From Valencia hispanica (lineage: Eukaryota > Chordata > Actinopteri > Cyprinodontiformes > Valenciidae), in contig OY747716.1 in assembly GCA_963556495.2 (NCBI GenBank), positions 47,163,318 through 47,227,317 of the forward strand: DNA of 64,000 nucleotides. Reading direction: 5' to 3'. Shown here piece after piece: positions 1 through 9,800 of the stretch. The notes below the pieces were generated by a model. It was not told the DNA's origin, did no database searches, and saw only the letters and a program-made list of their open reading frames with translations. Made by a program: the position numbers and the translations under genes. How positions within the stretch are numbered: the first letter of the stretch is position 1; each line of letters opens with the position of its first letter.

Positions 1-1516
1 GTGGCCGTGCGATCATGTGACCATGTGACCGTGCGACCATATGACCATGTGACCGTGTGATCATGTGATCATGTGACCATGTGACCGTGTGACGGTGTGA
101 CCGTGTGACCATGTGATCATGTGACCATGTGACCATGTGACCGTGTGATCATGTGACCATGTGATCATGTGACCGTGTGACCATGCGACCATGTGACCGT
201 GTGTCCGTGTGACCATGTGACAGTGTGATCATGTGACCATGTGATCATGTGACCATGTGACCGTGCGACCATGTGACCATGTGACCGTGCGACCATGTGA
301 CCATGTGATCATGTGACCATGTGACCATGTGATCATGTGACCATGTGACCATGCGACCATGTGACCATTTGATCATGTGACCATATGATCATGTGATCGT
401 GCGACCGCACGACCGTGTTATCATGTGACCATGTGACCGTGTGATCATTTGACCCTGTGACCGTGTTATCATGTGACCATGTGATCATGAGACCATGTGA
501 CCGTGCGACCGTGTTATAATATGACCATGTGACCATGAGACCATGTGACCGTGCGACCGTGTGACCATGTGACCGTGTTATGATGTGACCATGAGATCAT
601 GTGACCATGTGATCATGTGATCGTGTGACCATGTTACCATGTGATCATATGACCATGTGACCATGTGACTGTGTGACCATGTGACCATGTGACCATGTGA
701 CCGTGTGACCATGTGATCATGTGACCATGTGACCGTGTGAAAGTGTAATCATCTGACCATGTGATCATGTGACCATGTGACCATGAGACCATGTGACCTT
801 GCGACAGTGTGATCATGTCACCGTGTTATCATGTGACCATGTGATCATGTGACCACGTGACCAGGTGATCATGTGACCGTGTGACCATGTGACCGTACAA
901 CCATGTGACCGTGTTATCATGTGACCGTGCCACCATGTGACCATGCGACCGTGTGACCGTGTTATCATGTGACCATGTGATCATGTGACCATGTGTTCAT
1001 GTGACCATGTGATCGTGTGACCGTGCGACCATGTGACCATGTGACCGTGTTATCATGTGATCATGTGATCATGTGACCGTGTGATCATGTGACCATGTGA
1101 CCATATGACCATGTGATCATGTGACCATGTGACCGTGTGATCATGTGACCATGTGATCATTTGACCGTGTGATCATGTGACCGTGTGATCATGTGACCAT
1201 GTGACCGTGCGACCATGTGACCGTGTGACCATGTGACCTTGTGATCATGAGACCATGTGACCGTGCGACTGTGTGACCGTGTTATCATGTGACCATGTGA
1301 TCATGTGACCATGTGATCGTGTGACCATGTGACCGTGTGATCATGTGATCATGTGACCATGTGACCATGTGACCGTGTGACCTTGTGACCTTGTGACCGT
1401 GTGACCATTTGACCATGTGATGATGTGACCATGTGATCATGTGACCATGAGTCCATGTGATCGTGTGATCATGTGACCATGTGATCATGTGACCATGTGA
1501 TCATGTGACCATGTGA
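1..1516. repeat. Octanucleotide satellite, (GTGACCAT)n family
   Basis: About 190 head-to-tail 8-bp units fill the first 1.5 kb and run off the left edge. The main variants are GTGACCAT, GTGACCGT and GTGATCAT, with rarer GTTATCAT and GAGACCAT. Because three 8-bp units make 24 bp, all frames show an 8-residue periodic peptide (WSHDHMVT-like); the apparent reading frames here are artefacts of the repeat. The array ends sharply at about 1516 against a LINE fragment. Confidence 0.95.
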
Positions 1517-1519
1517 CCA

Positions 1520-1733
1520 AATACAGGGGTCCAGCCACGAGGTTGTGTACCACGCTTCACTGATGAAAGTGTAGCTATCCACAGGCAGTAACACTTCAAT
1601 GGAGAGAATCAACCTATTTTCTGAGCAGAACTGCTTTAAATGATTGCCAAATAAAGACGTACTATTTGACACATCGACATTCATATTGCCCACAGAAAAA
1701 AGGCAGGTGGATGTGCTATCCTGGATATATGAT
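1520..1733 (-). pseudogene. LINE endonuclease fragment (L1-like)
   Basis: The minus strand reads an uninterrupted stretch of about 70 residues resembling the middle of an apurinic-type LINE endonuclease: a GNMNVDV segment in place of the usual GDxNxxV motif, then NHLKQFCSENRLILS, then FISEAWYTTSWLD. Both ends are lost, one to the octamer satellite and the other to the Tc1 fragment that starts near 1735. The segment order and the SWLD box fit L1-like elements. The family assignment is by eye only. Confidence 0.6.
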
Positions 1734-1734
1734 A

Positions 1735-1900
1735 TACAGTGGTCAGCCAAGGAAACTTAGTGCAGCAGATGGTAGATACATAAAGCTCATTACCCTTTGA
1801 AATTGGAAGATGTCCAGCAGTGCCATCAGCTCAGAACTGCCAGAAACCAGTGGGACCCAGGTACACCCATCTACTGTCGGGTTGAAGCCAAAAAGCCATA
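1735..1900 (+). pseudogene. Tc1-like transposase, 5' piece (split copy)
   Basis: The plus strand encodes the helix-turn-helix part of a Tc1 transposase: YSGQPRKLSAADGRYIKL, a stop, then the SSAISSELPETSGTQVHPSTV block. At 1899-1900 the frame is cut at a TA dinucleotide by another Tc1-like element. The same transposase resumes at 3966. Joined across the gap, the codons read through a KPYLQRGNKAKRL block typical of this family, so this is one gene interrupted by insertion, not two unrelated fragments. Confidence 0.85.
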
Positions 1901-2270
1901 CAGTGGGGCAAAAAAGTATTTTGTCAGCCACCAATTGTGCAAGTTCTCCCACTTAAAAAGATGAGAGAGGACTGTAATTTTCATCATAGGTATACCTCAA
2001 CTATGAGAGACAAAATGAGGGGGGGGGAAATCCAGAAAATCACATGGTCTGATTTTTAAAGGATTTATTTGCAAATTATTGTGGAAAATAAGCATTTGGT
2101 CAATAATAAAAAAAATTAATCAACATATTTAGTTATATATCCTTTGTTGGCAATGACAGAGGTCAAACATTTTTTGTAAGTCTTCACAAGGTTTTTGACA
2201 CACTGTTGCTGGTTTTTTTGGCCCATTCCGTCATGCAGATCTCCTCTAGAGCAGTGATGTTTTGGGGCTG

Positions 2271-3108
2271 TCATTGGGCAACATGGACTTTCAACGCCCT
2301 ACAAAGATTTTCTATTGGGTTGAGATCTGGGCACTGGCTAGGCCACTCCAGGATCTTGAAATGCTTCTTACAAAGCCACTCCTTCGTTCCCAGGGCGATG
2401 TGTTTGGAAATATTGTCATGCTGAAAGACCCAGCCACGTTTTATCTCCAATGCCCTTGCTGATGGAAGGAGGTTTTCACTCAAAATCTCACGATACATGG
2501 CCCCCATTCATTCTTTCCTTTACACGGATCAGTCCTTCTGGTCCCTTTGCAGAAAAACAGCCCCAAAGCATGATGCTTCCACCCCCATGCTTCACAGTAG
2601 ACATGGTGTTCTTTGATTGCAACTCAAGTTCTATTTTGGTTTCATCTGACCGTATGATATTCTCCCAATCCTCTTGTGGATCATCCAAATGCTCTCTAGC
2701 AAACTTCAGACGGGCCTGGACATGTGCTGGCTTAAGCAGGGGGACCCGTCTGGCACTGCAGGATTTGAGTCCCTGGCGGCGTAGTCTGTTACTGATGGTA
2801 GCCTTCGTTACTTTGGTCCCAGCCCTCTGCAGGTCATTCACTAGGTCCCCTGTGTGGTTCTGGGATTTCTGTTCACCGTTCTTGTGATCATTTTGACCCC
2901 ACAGGGTGAGATCTTGCATGTAGCCCCAGCTCAAGGGAGATCATCAGTGGGTTTTTTATGCCTTCCATTTTCTAATAATTGCTCCCACAGTTGATTTATT
3001 CACACCAAGCTGCTTACATATTGCAGATTCAGTCTTCCCAGGCTGGTGCAGGTCTACAATTTTGTTTCTGGTGTCCATTGACAGCTCTTTGGTCTTGGCT
3101 ATAGTGGA
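2271..3108 (-). pseudogene. Tc1-like transposase (decayed)
   Basis: This is the cut-and-paste transposase of the surrounding Tc1 element. Reading the minus strand from about 3108: an N-terminal helix-turn-helix ([40 protein letters not shown]), then a stop. A second frame at 2488-2934 carries the first catalytic aspartate (IRSDETKIEL) and [19 protein letters not shown] third frame at 2271-2507 carries QHDNISKH, where the family has QHDNDPKH, and the catalytic glutamate in NPIENL. The expected start codon reads ATA, at least two frameshifts or stops separate the blocks, and the second aspartate context is altered. It is not functional. Confidence 0.85.
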
Positions 3109-3246
3109 GTTTGGAGTGTGACTGAGGTTGTGGACAAGTGTATTTTATACTGATATAAGTTCAAACAGGTGCCATTAATACAGGTAAGAAGTGGAGGACA
3201 GAAGGCGTTACAGGTCTGTGAGAGTCTGAAATCTTGCTTGTTTGTT

Positions 3247-3776
3247 AGATAAGATAAGAGATACTTTAATAATTCTCGTGGGGAAATTCAGTTTCAGTAC
3301 AGCCAATCCAAGATCATGCAAACACAAACATTAACACAATACAGGATTTAGAAGACTGCGGTTGCAGACGGCTTTACCAGCCCCCCTTTAGCAGATAGAA
3401 AGGATTCACACTAGGTAGGGGATGAACAGGGGGGGCAACTCTGCCCAGCCCCCTACAGGGAGCGTAGCCGAGGTGCTGAAAAAACCACTGTAAAAACATA
3501 GAAGCACACGTACCGGTCATAACACATGAGAACACACATGGGACGGGGGGTTCGGGAACCGCTGCACAGAGGAACTGGTCGCAGCCATCACAGCGCGCCC
3601 ACCTTTCCGTTGTCCGACGAGTGGGCAGGAGACTCTAAGGGTACCATGAGTATGTTGAAATCCAGGTAACTGTGGCATGAGCGTGCGTGCATGTATGTGT
3701 GCATTAATGTGAGACCATGAAACTCCTCTCAGTTCAGTCCCAGAGTCTGTCGCCTGTGATGTAATATACGTAATAT
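3247..3776. repeat. Unclassified insertion near the Tc1 right end
   Basis: The Tc1 right-end sequence breaks after TTTGTT at about 3246 and resumes with GTGACCAAATACTTATTTTCC at about 3779. The intervening ~530 bp opens with GATAAGATAAGAGATACTTTA followed by GTGGGGAAATT. That resembles the reverse complement of fish LINE 3' tails such as the one at 28700-28740 in this window. No long frame is recognisable, and the family is uncertain. Confidence 0.45.
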
Positions 3777-3965
3777 AGGTGACCAAATACTTATTTTCCA
3801 CTATAATTAGAAAATAAATTCTTTAAAAATCAGACCATGTCATTTTCTGTGTTTTGTTTTCTCATTTTGTCTCTCATAGTTGAGGTATATCTATGATGAA
3901 AATTACAGGCCTCTGGGGAGAACTTGCACAATTGGTGGCTGACTAAATAGTTTTTTATCCCACCA

Positions 3966-4170
3966 TACCTCCAACGTGGAAACAAGGCCAAGAGACTCAA
4001 GAATACACGAAAATATAGGAACTGGGGTGCAGAAACATGGCCGCAGATGCTCTGGAATGATAAGACAAAATTTGAAATATTTGGCTGTAGCAGAGAAGTA
4101 TGGTGGAGGTTCCTGAACGTCTGGGGCTGCATTTCTGCAAATGGAGTTGGAGATTTGGTCAGGATTGTTG
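3966..4170 (+). pseudogene. Tc1-like transposase, 3' piece (split copy)
   Basis: Continues the transposase cut at 1900. An open frame of about 68 codons runs YLQRGNKAKRLK…NWGAETWPQMLWNDKTKFEIFGCSRE, then jumps to VWGCISANGVGDLVRI. The first catalytic aspartate context is NDK rather than the usual SDE. The stretch between FGCSRE and VWGC is deleted, so the middle of the catalytic domain is missing. The rest of the element is not seen downstream. Confidence 0.85.
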
Positions 4171-4706
4171 TGACACAGATAGGTAGGTTTTGCTCATGAA
4201 TAATTAGAAATAATTGCTTAGGGCAATTATTTATCTCAAATAGGGTTAGGGTGATTACTAAACATGTAGGTCCTCAGATTTTTACTACTTAAATTATTAC
4301 CAACTTTAGCCCAAATAATTGTCTTTAAATGCAGATGCATTCTTACACTCTTTAATACATTCTAGAGCTGCAGCTAATTACTTAATAGTCAATAAATCAA
4401 TGAAAATGTTAAATGAGTTGTTGATTAGTGAATGATTTTAATCTAGCCCTGAGTAGCAACACTTTCTGTTCGGAATGTATTAAGATGCTACATAATCACA
4501 AACTCCCACAAACTAAAATGATTCTCCAACTGTAAATTTGATTAATCAAAAATCAGAAGCCTAGACGACCTCAGATTAGTCACTTCTACGAACTCCCTCT
4601 GATGAGAATGTCTTATGTGGATATTATTTTTTTATTAGTAATAGCTCGAGTAAGAAGATAAATAACTTCACTTAGTTAGAATTATTTATCTATTTTCTGT
4701 ATTTAT
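4171..4706. other. AT-rich spacer, no gene seen
   Basis: No coding or RNA feature is supported. An AGAGCTGCAGCTAATTA-like stretch with nearby AGTCAATAAATCAATGA and GATTAGTGAATGATT at 4365-4440 resembles hAT-type MITE ends, but no paired terminus or duplication could be found. Confidence 0.5.
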
Positions 4707-4714
4707 GTTTATAT

Positions 4715-5338
4715 TAGGGCTGTCAAATGATTAAAAATCTTAATCTAATTAATCACAGGGTATCTGTAAATTATCACAATTAATCTCGAATAATTTACAT
4801 TCCCAAATATGATTGAAAAACTACAATTTGCGGTGTAAAAAAGGACAAAACCGGATTCAGTTGCTCTTTTTTTTTAAGGAAATACAGGAGAGATGCATGG
4901 AACCTTTGTTTTTTAGTTCTACAATCACATTTACACATAGCCTTTTAACCAATTCATCTTTAAGCCAAGTTGCTAAGGCAAAATGAGTAGCTAACATTTT
5001 CTAAATGTAAAGCTGACAGTTTCTTATTAATATTGGACAACCCTGAGCATTTTATTCATGTGACTATCCTACAATAACTGAGTGTCTTCAGTCAGAGGCT
5101 TCAATAGTTTTGTAGAGCAGGGAGTGACGTAGAAAGATAAATCCCCTATCTGGGCTGAACCAATGCAGTTCAGATCTGCCATGCTGGTTTACTGAGGAGC
5201 GCTGAACGGAGCGCAGGCTGAATTGTAGGATAAACAGGGCGGGTCATCCTGTGCATGTGTTATTGCGTTAAAATAATTAATTGCTTTAATTCTACAAATT
5301 AATCGACCTGGGTTGACGGGTTACTTTTGACAGCCCTA
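4715..5338. mobile_element. hAT-like non-autonomous element (MITE), 624 bp
   Basis: The termini are TAGGGCTGTCAAA at 4715 and its inverted copy …TTTTGACAGCCCTA ending at 5338. Both flanks carry the identical 8 bp GTTTATAT (4707-4714 and 5339-5346), the duplication length of hAT transposons. The subterminal region carries AATTAATCAC/AATTAATCTC motifs seen in fish hAT MITEs. There is no transposase frame. Interior bases about 5033-5120 resemble the 3' region of the LINE at 28510-28610 (GGACAACCCTGAGCAT, TGTCTTCAGTC.GAGGCTTC), so the element appears to have captured or received LINE-derived sequence. Confidence 0.9.
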
Positions 5339-5346
5339 GTTTATAT

Positions 5347-5775
5347 AAATCTTTGACCTTTATGTTGTGAATAACTTTTTCCGGGAGTGCGGCACCCCAA
5401 CGTCACGCCAGTGTATGCCTCTTTTGGAAAACATCGGCATGGATTGGTTTTCTATCCCCCATTTGAGGGTTGGGGAGCAGCAGGGTACATTTGCTCTGCT
5501 GCTTGCTGGTGCTGCAAAGGGAAGGGGCGGACCTGCTGAAGCGGCTGGAAGTAAAACGGCATCTAACCAGCTCACAAACTAAAACAACAATCAACAAACA
5601 CTGATGCATTTTCTAAATTATAACATCTATTTATACCAGCTATTTGAGCCTTCGATGCGCTTGCTTGCTGCTGCCAGCTCTGCCTGTTACAAGGGGCGGG
5701 CTGCTTTCCTTTAGGTGTCAGAGAGACTAATCTCAACCCCACAAGCATCAGCAGGCTTCAGCTGGTCCAGATTGA
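5347..5775. other. Unclassified spacer before the foldback element
   Basis: GC-richer than its neighbours. Frames of about 70 codons overlap on both strands at 5360-5600 without recognisable similarity, and I do not call them genes. Confidence 0.4.
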
Positions 5776-6122
5776 GACCGCGGTGAAGTTAGTTTTAAGT
5801 TGGATATTTGACGGACATTCGTTTCATTAAAGCGGAGACTCCCTCCGACGTCTCACCGACAACCGCTCTTATGGAGCGGATACATCGCAGCTGAAGACTC
5901 GCTCCTGAAGGCGGTGGTTTCGGTTAGGGACCATCAATAAATTTCCAGACATCCCAGAAAATAAGACAATACCTTTGAGATCTCCTGACAAAGTAACACC
6001 CAAATATTGATACGTTGTTGCTCGACACCTGAGATACACGACACACCGATTTATTGATAAAAAAAAAAGTCTGTAATATTTCTTATTCATTTTTTACTGT
6101 AATAGTGTGGGGTCTTCTTCAA
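5776..6122 (+). repeat. Left terminal inverted arm of the foldback element
   Basis: Pairs with 9800-10144. Mismatches are few, for example TTTGACGG versus TCGACGG, ACAACCGC versus CAGCCGC, and CATCAATAAA versus CGTCAATAAA. The paired block ends at GTGTGGGGTCTTCTTCAATAG, where the left arm is broken by the LTR insertion. Confidence 0.9.
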
Positions 6123-6126
6123 TAGC

Positions 6127-6415
6127 TGTCACGTGGTGTGTGGAGAATGGACCCAAACTCACTCGCTGAAGGAAGGTGCAGGATGTTTATTACAGTGAGG
6201 AGATCGTGATGATGGTGGTGAACGGAGACACTGGACATCGGGCAGGAAAGGAAGACAGCAGGAAGAACGACACACCGTGGGGATTGACAATTACTAATGA
6301 TCGGCCGGGAGTGAAAGGAAGTGAGGGGTCTTAAAGGCAGGAGGTGAGTGGGATCAGGTGTGGTTGATGAGACAGACAGGTGAAGACAATAAGGCAGGAA
6401 TAGGGCAGCGTGACA
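6127..6415 (-). mobile_element. LTR of a Gypsy-type retroelement (minus strand)
   Basis: A 289-bp block starts TGTCACGTGG and ends CAGCGTGACA, giving TG…CA ends with short inverted termini. On the minus strand it contains TGTAATAAACATCC, a poly(A) signal. Immediately upstream on the minus strand, at 6416-6436, is a C-run followed by TTTAAAGG, which read on the minus strand is a purine tract ending in GGGTCC, as expected for the polypurine tract before a 3' LTR. It therefore looks like a 3' LTR with a stub of internal sequence. Confidence 0.7.
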
Positions 6416-6589
6416 GGACCCCCCCCCCCCCCCTTTAAAGGTGGATTCCAGACGCCGTGGAGAGAGGGAAAAAGAAAGGGAAGAGAAAAAAACAAGCACC
6501 CTTGCCAGGGTGGGTGGAGGGGGCCCACGGAAGGAGGGCCCGAGTCTCTTTGGGTACGCCCCTGGAAGTCTGGCGGACGGCCCCCGTGG

Positions 6590-6958
6590 CGGCCCCTGAG
6601 GACACAGAGGTCGGGCGGACGGCCCCCGTGGCGGCCCCTGAGGACACGGAGGTCGGGCGGACGGCCCCGCTGGCGGCCCCTGAGGACACAGAGGTCAGGC
6701 GGACGGCCCCGGTGGCGGCCCCGGTGGCGGCCCCTGAGGACACAGAGGTCGGGCGGACGGCCCCCGTGGCGGCCCCTGAGGACACAGAGGTCGGGCGGAC
6801 GGCCCCCGTGGCGGCCCCTGAGGACACAGAGGTCGGGCGGACGGCCCCCGTGGCGGCCCCTGAGGACACAGAGGTCAGGCGGACGGCCCCGGTGGCGGCC
6901 CCGGTGGCGGCCCCTGAGGACACAGAGGTCGGGCGGACGGCCCCGGTGGCGTCCTCTG
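6590..6958. repeat. 42-bp coding-frame minisatellite in retroelement stub
   Basis: About eight tandem 42-bp units begin GGCCCCTGAGGACACAGAGG (6591, 6633, 6675…), with 12-bp internal duplications of GTGGCGGCCCCG at two places. As 42 is a multiple of three, the array stays open in several frames on both strands. The minus-strand frame gives a 14-residue GRHGGRPPDLCVLR repeat. It lies next to the LTR polypurine tract, so it is probably a repeat-expanded end of the retroelement's internal region rather than a host gene. Confidence 0.85.
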
Positions 6959-6970
6959 GCCATTTTTTTC

Positions 6971-7353
6971 TTCAATAGCTTCCAGGTTATGTAACCAAAT
7001 GACTCAAAATCTGTTCCCAGTTGTCCTAGGATATTAGACCAGTGAGACACGAGAGTTTTTAACACATATTTTACAATGTCATATTTTATATGAATATTTT
7101 TATGGAATATTATAGATTTTTCTTCAATAGCTTCCAGGTTACGTAACCAAATGACTCAAAATTTCCTCCCAGTTGTGCTACAATACAAGACCAGTGAGAC
7201 AACAGTTTTTATCACATTTTTTTTACAATCTAATATTGTATATGAATATTTTTATGAAAAATTATGGAATTTTTTTTCAATAGCTTCCAGGTTACGTAAC
7301 CAAATGACTCAACATTTCTTCCCAGTTGTCCCAGTATATTAGACTAGTGAGAC
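6971..7353 (+). repeat. 152-bp subterminal tandem repeats, left arm (3 copies)
   Basis: The phrase CAATAGCTTCCAGGTTA…GTAACCAAATGACTCAA recurs at 6973, 7125 and 7278, a period of about 152 bp. Each unit carries the palindrome GGTTACGTAACC (GGTTATGTAACC in the first) and ends near TATTAGACTAGTGAGACAC. The same units occur inverted in the right arm. Confidence 0.9.
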
Positions 7354-7680
7354 ACATCCGGAGGGGGCTCAGAGTAGAGCCGCTGCTCCTCCACATCGAG
7401 AGGAGTCAGTTGAGGTGGCTCGGGCATCTGGTCAGGATGCCTCCTGGACGCCTCCCTGGTGAGGTGTTTCGGGCACGTCCCACCAGGAGGAGGCCCAGGG
7501 GAAGGCCCAGGACACGCTGGAGGGACTATGTTTCTCGGCTGGCCTGGGAACGCCTTGGGGTTCCTCCCGAGGAGCTGGAACAAGTGGCTGGAGAGAGGGA
7601 AGTCTGGGTCTCTTTGCTTCTGCTACTGCCCATAAGACCCGACCCCCGGTTAAGCGGAAGAAGATGGATGGATGGATGGA
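7354..7680 (+). pseudogene. Rex3 (RTE-type) LINE 3' fragment, left arm
   Basis: The plus strand encodes the extreme C-terminus of a Rex3 reverse transcriptase: HIRRGLRVEPLLLHIERSQL, RWLGHLVRMPPGRLPGEVFR, RGRPRTRWRDYVSRLAWERL, then LPIRPDP. It ends with the short 3' UTR and a (GATG)n tail (GATGGATGGATGGATG), which is diagnostic of Rex3/RTE. It is 5'-truncated. Its flanks are the same as those of the minus-strand copy at 8801-9119. Confidence 0.85.
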
Positions 7681-8036
7681 TGAATACCCTAACAATATTT
7701 AAGGAAGTCAATAAATAACACAGAAAAGAAAATCAGTAACTTGAAATAATTTACAATTTATAAAATGTGTAATAATATTGTCATTTTTTTTCAGTACCAA
7801 GATGTAGTTTCACCAGTTCTTTTATTTTAGTCCGATTTATATGTAAGATGCACTTTAACAATTTTTTTTTTGTAAAGTTTATTTATGCTCTGTCTAAAAA
7901 TAATAAAAATAATTTCAAGAATTGATTGCGTTGAGCTGTATCTTTATCTCGCAAATTGTTTCCATGTTTTATATGATAGCACATGTTGCCATACTCTGCA
8001 GTGAAAAACAAAAAAGTCACTGTAATTTTTGTTTAG

Positions 8037-8570
8037 ATGGCAAAAGTCTTGATGGAGGCCTTTCCATCAGTGCCAAAGGCTAAATTCGAGACTTCAAAAG
8101 GGCTATGAAAATAGTGAGAAGAGAGTTGGCCCTCGAAATCCTTGAGGCATCAGGTACCTTTACAGCTTAGCAAAAACACACAATACTGCCATCAGTGCAT
8201 CTCCTATCCATCTAAACTATTTACCAATCTCTTATATTTTACATCTTTGTTGCGCCACCCAAACATCCTGTTTTCAGTTTTTTTTCAGCGTTTGATGAGA
8301 ATAACTGTTGTGCAATGTGTGCTGCCTTTAAACCTCCTGCACCTGGGCCTCCAATAACAGGATGGGTGAGGTCTTGTTGATTTTTACACTATTACACACA
8401 ATTTTACACTAATATATCTGAGAAGGTCTAAAGTTAATTGTGAGGCCAGGTGAGAAGTAATTAAACATCATGAATAAAGTTTTTTGATAATTTTTGTTAT
8501 TTATCTTTACTTTTGACAGATCCAATGTGATAGCTGTGAAAGATGGTTCCATGCACAGAAATTGTACAGA
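8037..8570 (+). pseudogene. PHD-finger-encoding exons in the foldback loop
   Basis: Three exon-like blocks with matching phases: 8037-8153 (acceptor TTTTTGTTTAG, donor CAG|GTACC, phase 1), 8289-8365 (acceptor TTTTTTCAG, donor TGG|GTGAGG, phase 0), and 8520 to about 8570 (acceptor TTTGACAG). Spliced, blocks 2 and 3 give a PHD-type zinc finger: CCAMC, GWIQCDSCERWFH. Block 1 reads KRAMKIVRRELALEILEAS and has one in-frame TAA, so the copy is probably dead unless that stop is avoided. PHD fingers bind histone tails and occur in several transposon proteins. This could be the 3' end of the element's own protein or a captured host gene. No further exons are seen before the right arm. Confidence 0.65.
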
Positions 8571-8800
8571 GTAAAGATACAGTTTAGAGTTAATGCCTAA
8601 AACGCACAAACCACAACACAGTTTCATGTGGAATGAATGAAGGATGCATAAAAAAACAGATTATAAATTGGTGTGCCTTGTTCTCTAGATGTAATAGGGC
8701 ATTCTAACATTGATTTGGTGTCACTTGGTCACATGACCTGGAAGCTATTGAAGAAAAATTAATAATTTTCTATAAAAAGATTCATATAAAATACGAGATC

Positions 8801-9119
8801 CATCCATCTTCTTCCGCTTAACCGGGGGTCGGGTCTTATGGGCAGTAGCAGAAGCAAAGAGACCCAGACTTCCCTCTCTCCAGCCACTTGTTCCAGCTCC
8901 TCGGGAGGAATCCCAAGGCGTTCCCAGGCCAGCCGAGAAACATAGTCCCTCCAGCGTGTCCTGGGTCTTCCCCTGGGCCTCCTCCTGGTGGGACGTGCCT
9001 GAAACACCTCACCAGGGAGGCGTCCAGGAGGCATCCTGACCAGATGCCCGAGCCACCTCACTGACTCCTCTCGATGTGGAGGAGCAGCGGCTCTACTCTG
9101 AGCTCCCTCCGGATGTGTC
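8801..9119 (-). pseudogene. Rex3 (RTE-type) LINE 3' fragment, right arm (mirror copy)
   Basis: The minus strand encodes the same Rex3 C-terminus as 7354-7680 with few differences (for example GIPPEELEQVAGEREVW versus GVPPEELEQVAGEREVW) and a shorter GATGGATG tail. Both 5' boundaries coincide with TAGTGAGACACATCCGGAGG, so this is one insertion copied into both arms rather than two independent ones. Confidence 0.85.
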
Positions 9120-9800
9120 TCACTAGTCTAATATACTGGGACAACTGGGAAGAAATGTTGAGTCATTTGGTTACGTAACCTGGAAGCTATTGAAAAAAAA
9201 TTCAATAATTTTTCATAAAGATATTCATTTACAATATTAGATTGTAAAAACTGTGTTAAAAACTCTTGTGTCTCACTAGTCTAATATCCTAGGACAACTG
9301 GGAGCAGATTTTGAGTCATTTGGTTACATAACCTGGAAGCTATTGAAGAAAAATTCATAATTTTCCATAAAAATATTCATATAAAATATGACATTGTAAA
9401 ATATGTGTTAAAAACTCTTGTGTCTCACTGGTCTAATATCCTAGGACAACTGGAAACAGATTTTGAGTCATTTGGTTACATAACCTGGAAGCTATTGAAC
9501 AAAAACATGAAATATTACAGTAAAATATTAATATAAAATGTAATATGCATTCAAATTGTAAATAAATTGGTGTGTCTTGTTCTTTAGATGTATTAAGACA
9601 TTTTAAGACTGATTTGGTGTCACCTTGTCACATGAACTGGAAGCTATTGAAGAAAAGCATGAAATATTACAGTAAAATATTAATATAAAATGTAATACGC
9701 ATTCAAATTGGAAATAAATTGTTGTGTCTGGTTATTTAGATGTAGTAAGATATTTTAAGGTTGATTTGGTGTCTCTCAGTCACATGACCTGGAAGCTACT
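9120..9800 (-). repeat. 152-bp subterminal tandem repeats, right arm (5 copies)
   Basis: Inverted versions of the left-arm unit: CCTGGAAGCTATTGAA recurs at about 9180, 9332, 9484, 9637 and 9788, a period near 152 bp. One more copy lies beyond the Rex3 fragment at 8738. The outer three copies belong to a diverged subtype with GATTTGGTGTCAC in place of TTGAGTCATTTGG. Confidence 0.9.

Larger units (their letters stand above)
1901..3965 (-). mobile_element. Tc1-like DNA transposon, TA-flanked, inside an older Tc1 copy
   Basis: The left end starts CAGTGGGGCAAAAAAGTATT and the right end is its degraded inverted copy (…AAATAGTTTTTTATCCCACCA). Both ends are flanked by TA (1899-1900 and 3966-3967), the Tc1/mariner target. 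The inverted ends extend well inward, sharing a stretch on diffuse homology to GCACAATTGGTGGCTGAC. The element is 2065 bp, longer than usual for Tc1, because about 530 bp of unrelated DNA sits at 3247-3776 near the right end. Confidence 0.9.

Noticed and set aside
333..1488. Several 60-67-codon frames in the first 1.5 kb
   Set aside because: They are periodic translations of the octanucleotide satellite.
5367..5609. Three overlapping ~70-codon frames
   Set aside because: Found on both strands in the same GC-rich block with no similarity or splice context.
6410..6994. Long Arg/Pro-rich frames on both strands
   Set aside because: All come from the 42-bp tandem repeat, which lacks stops in several frames; no independent evidence of a host gene.
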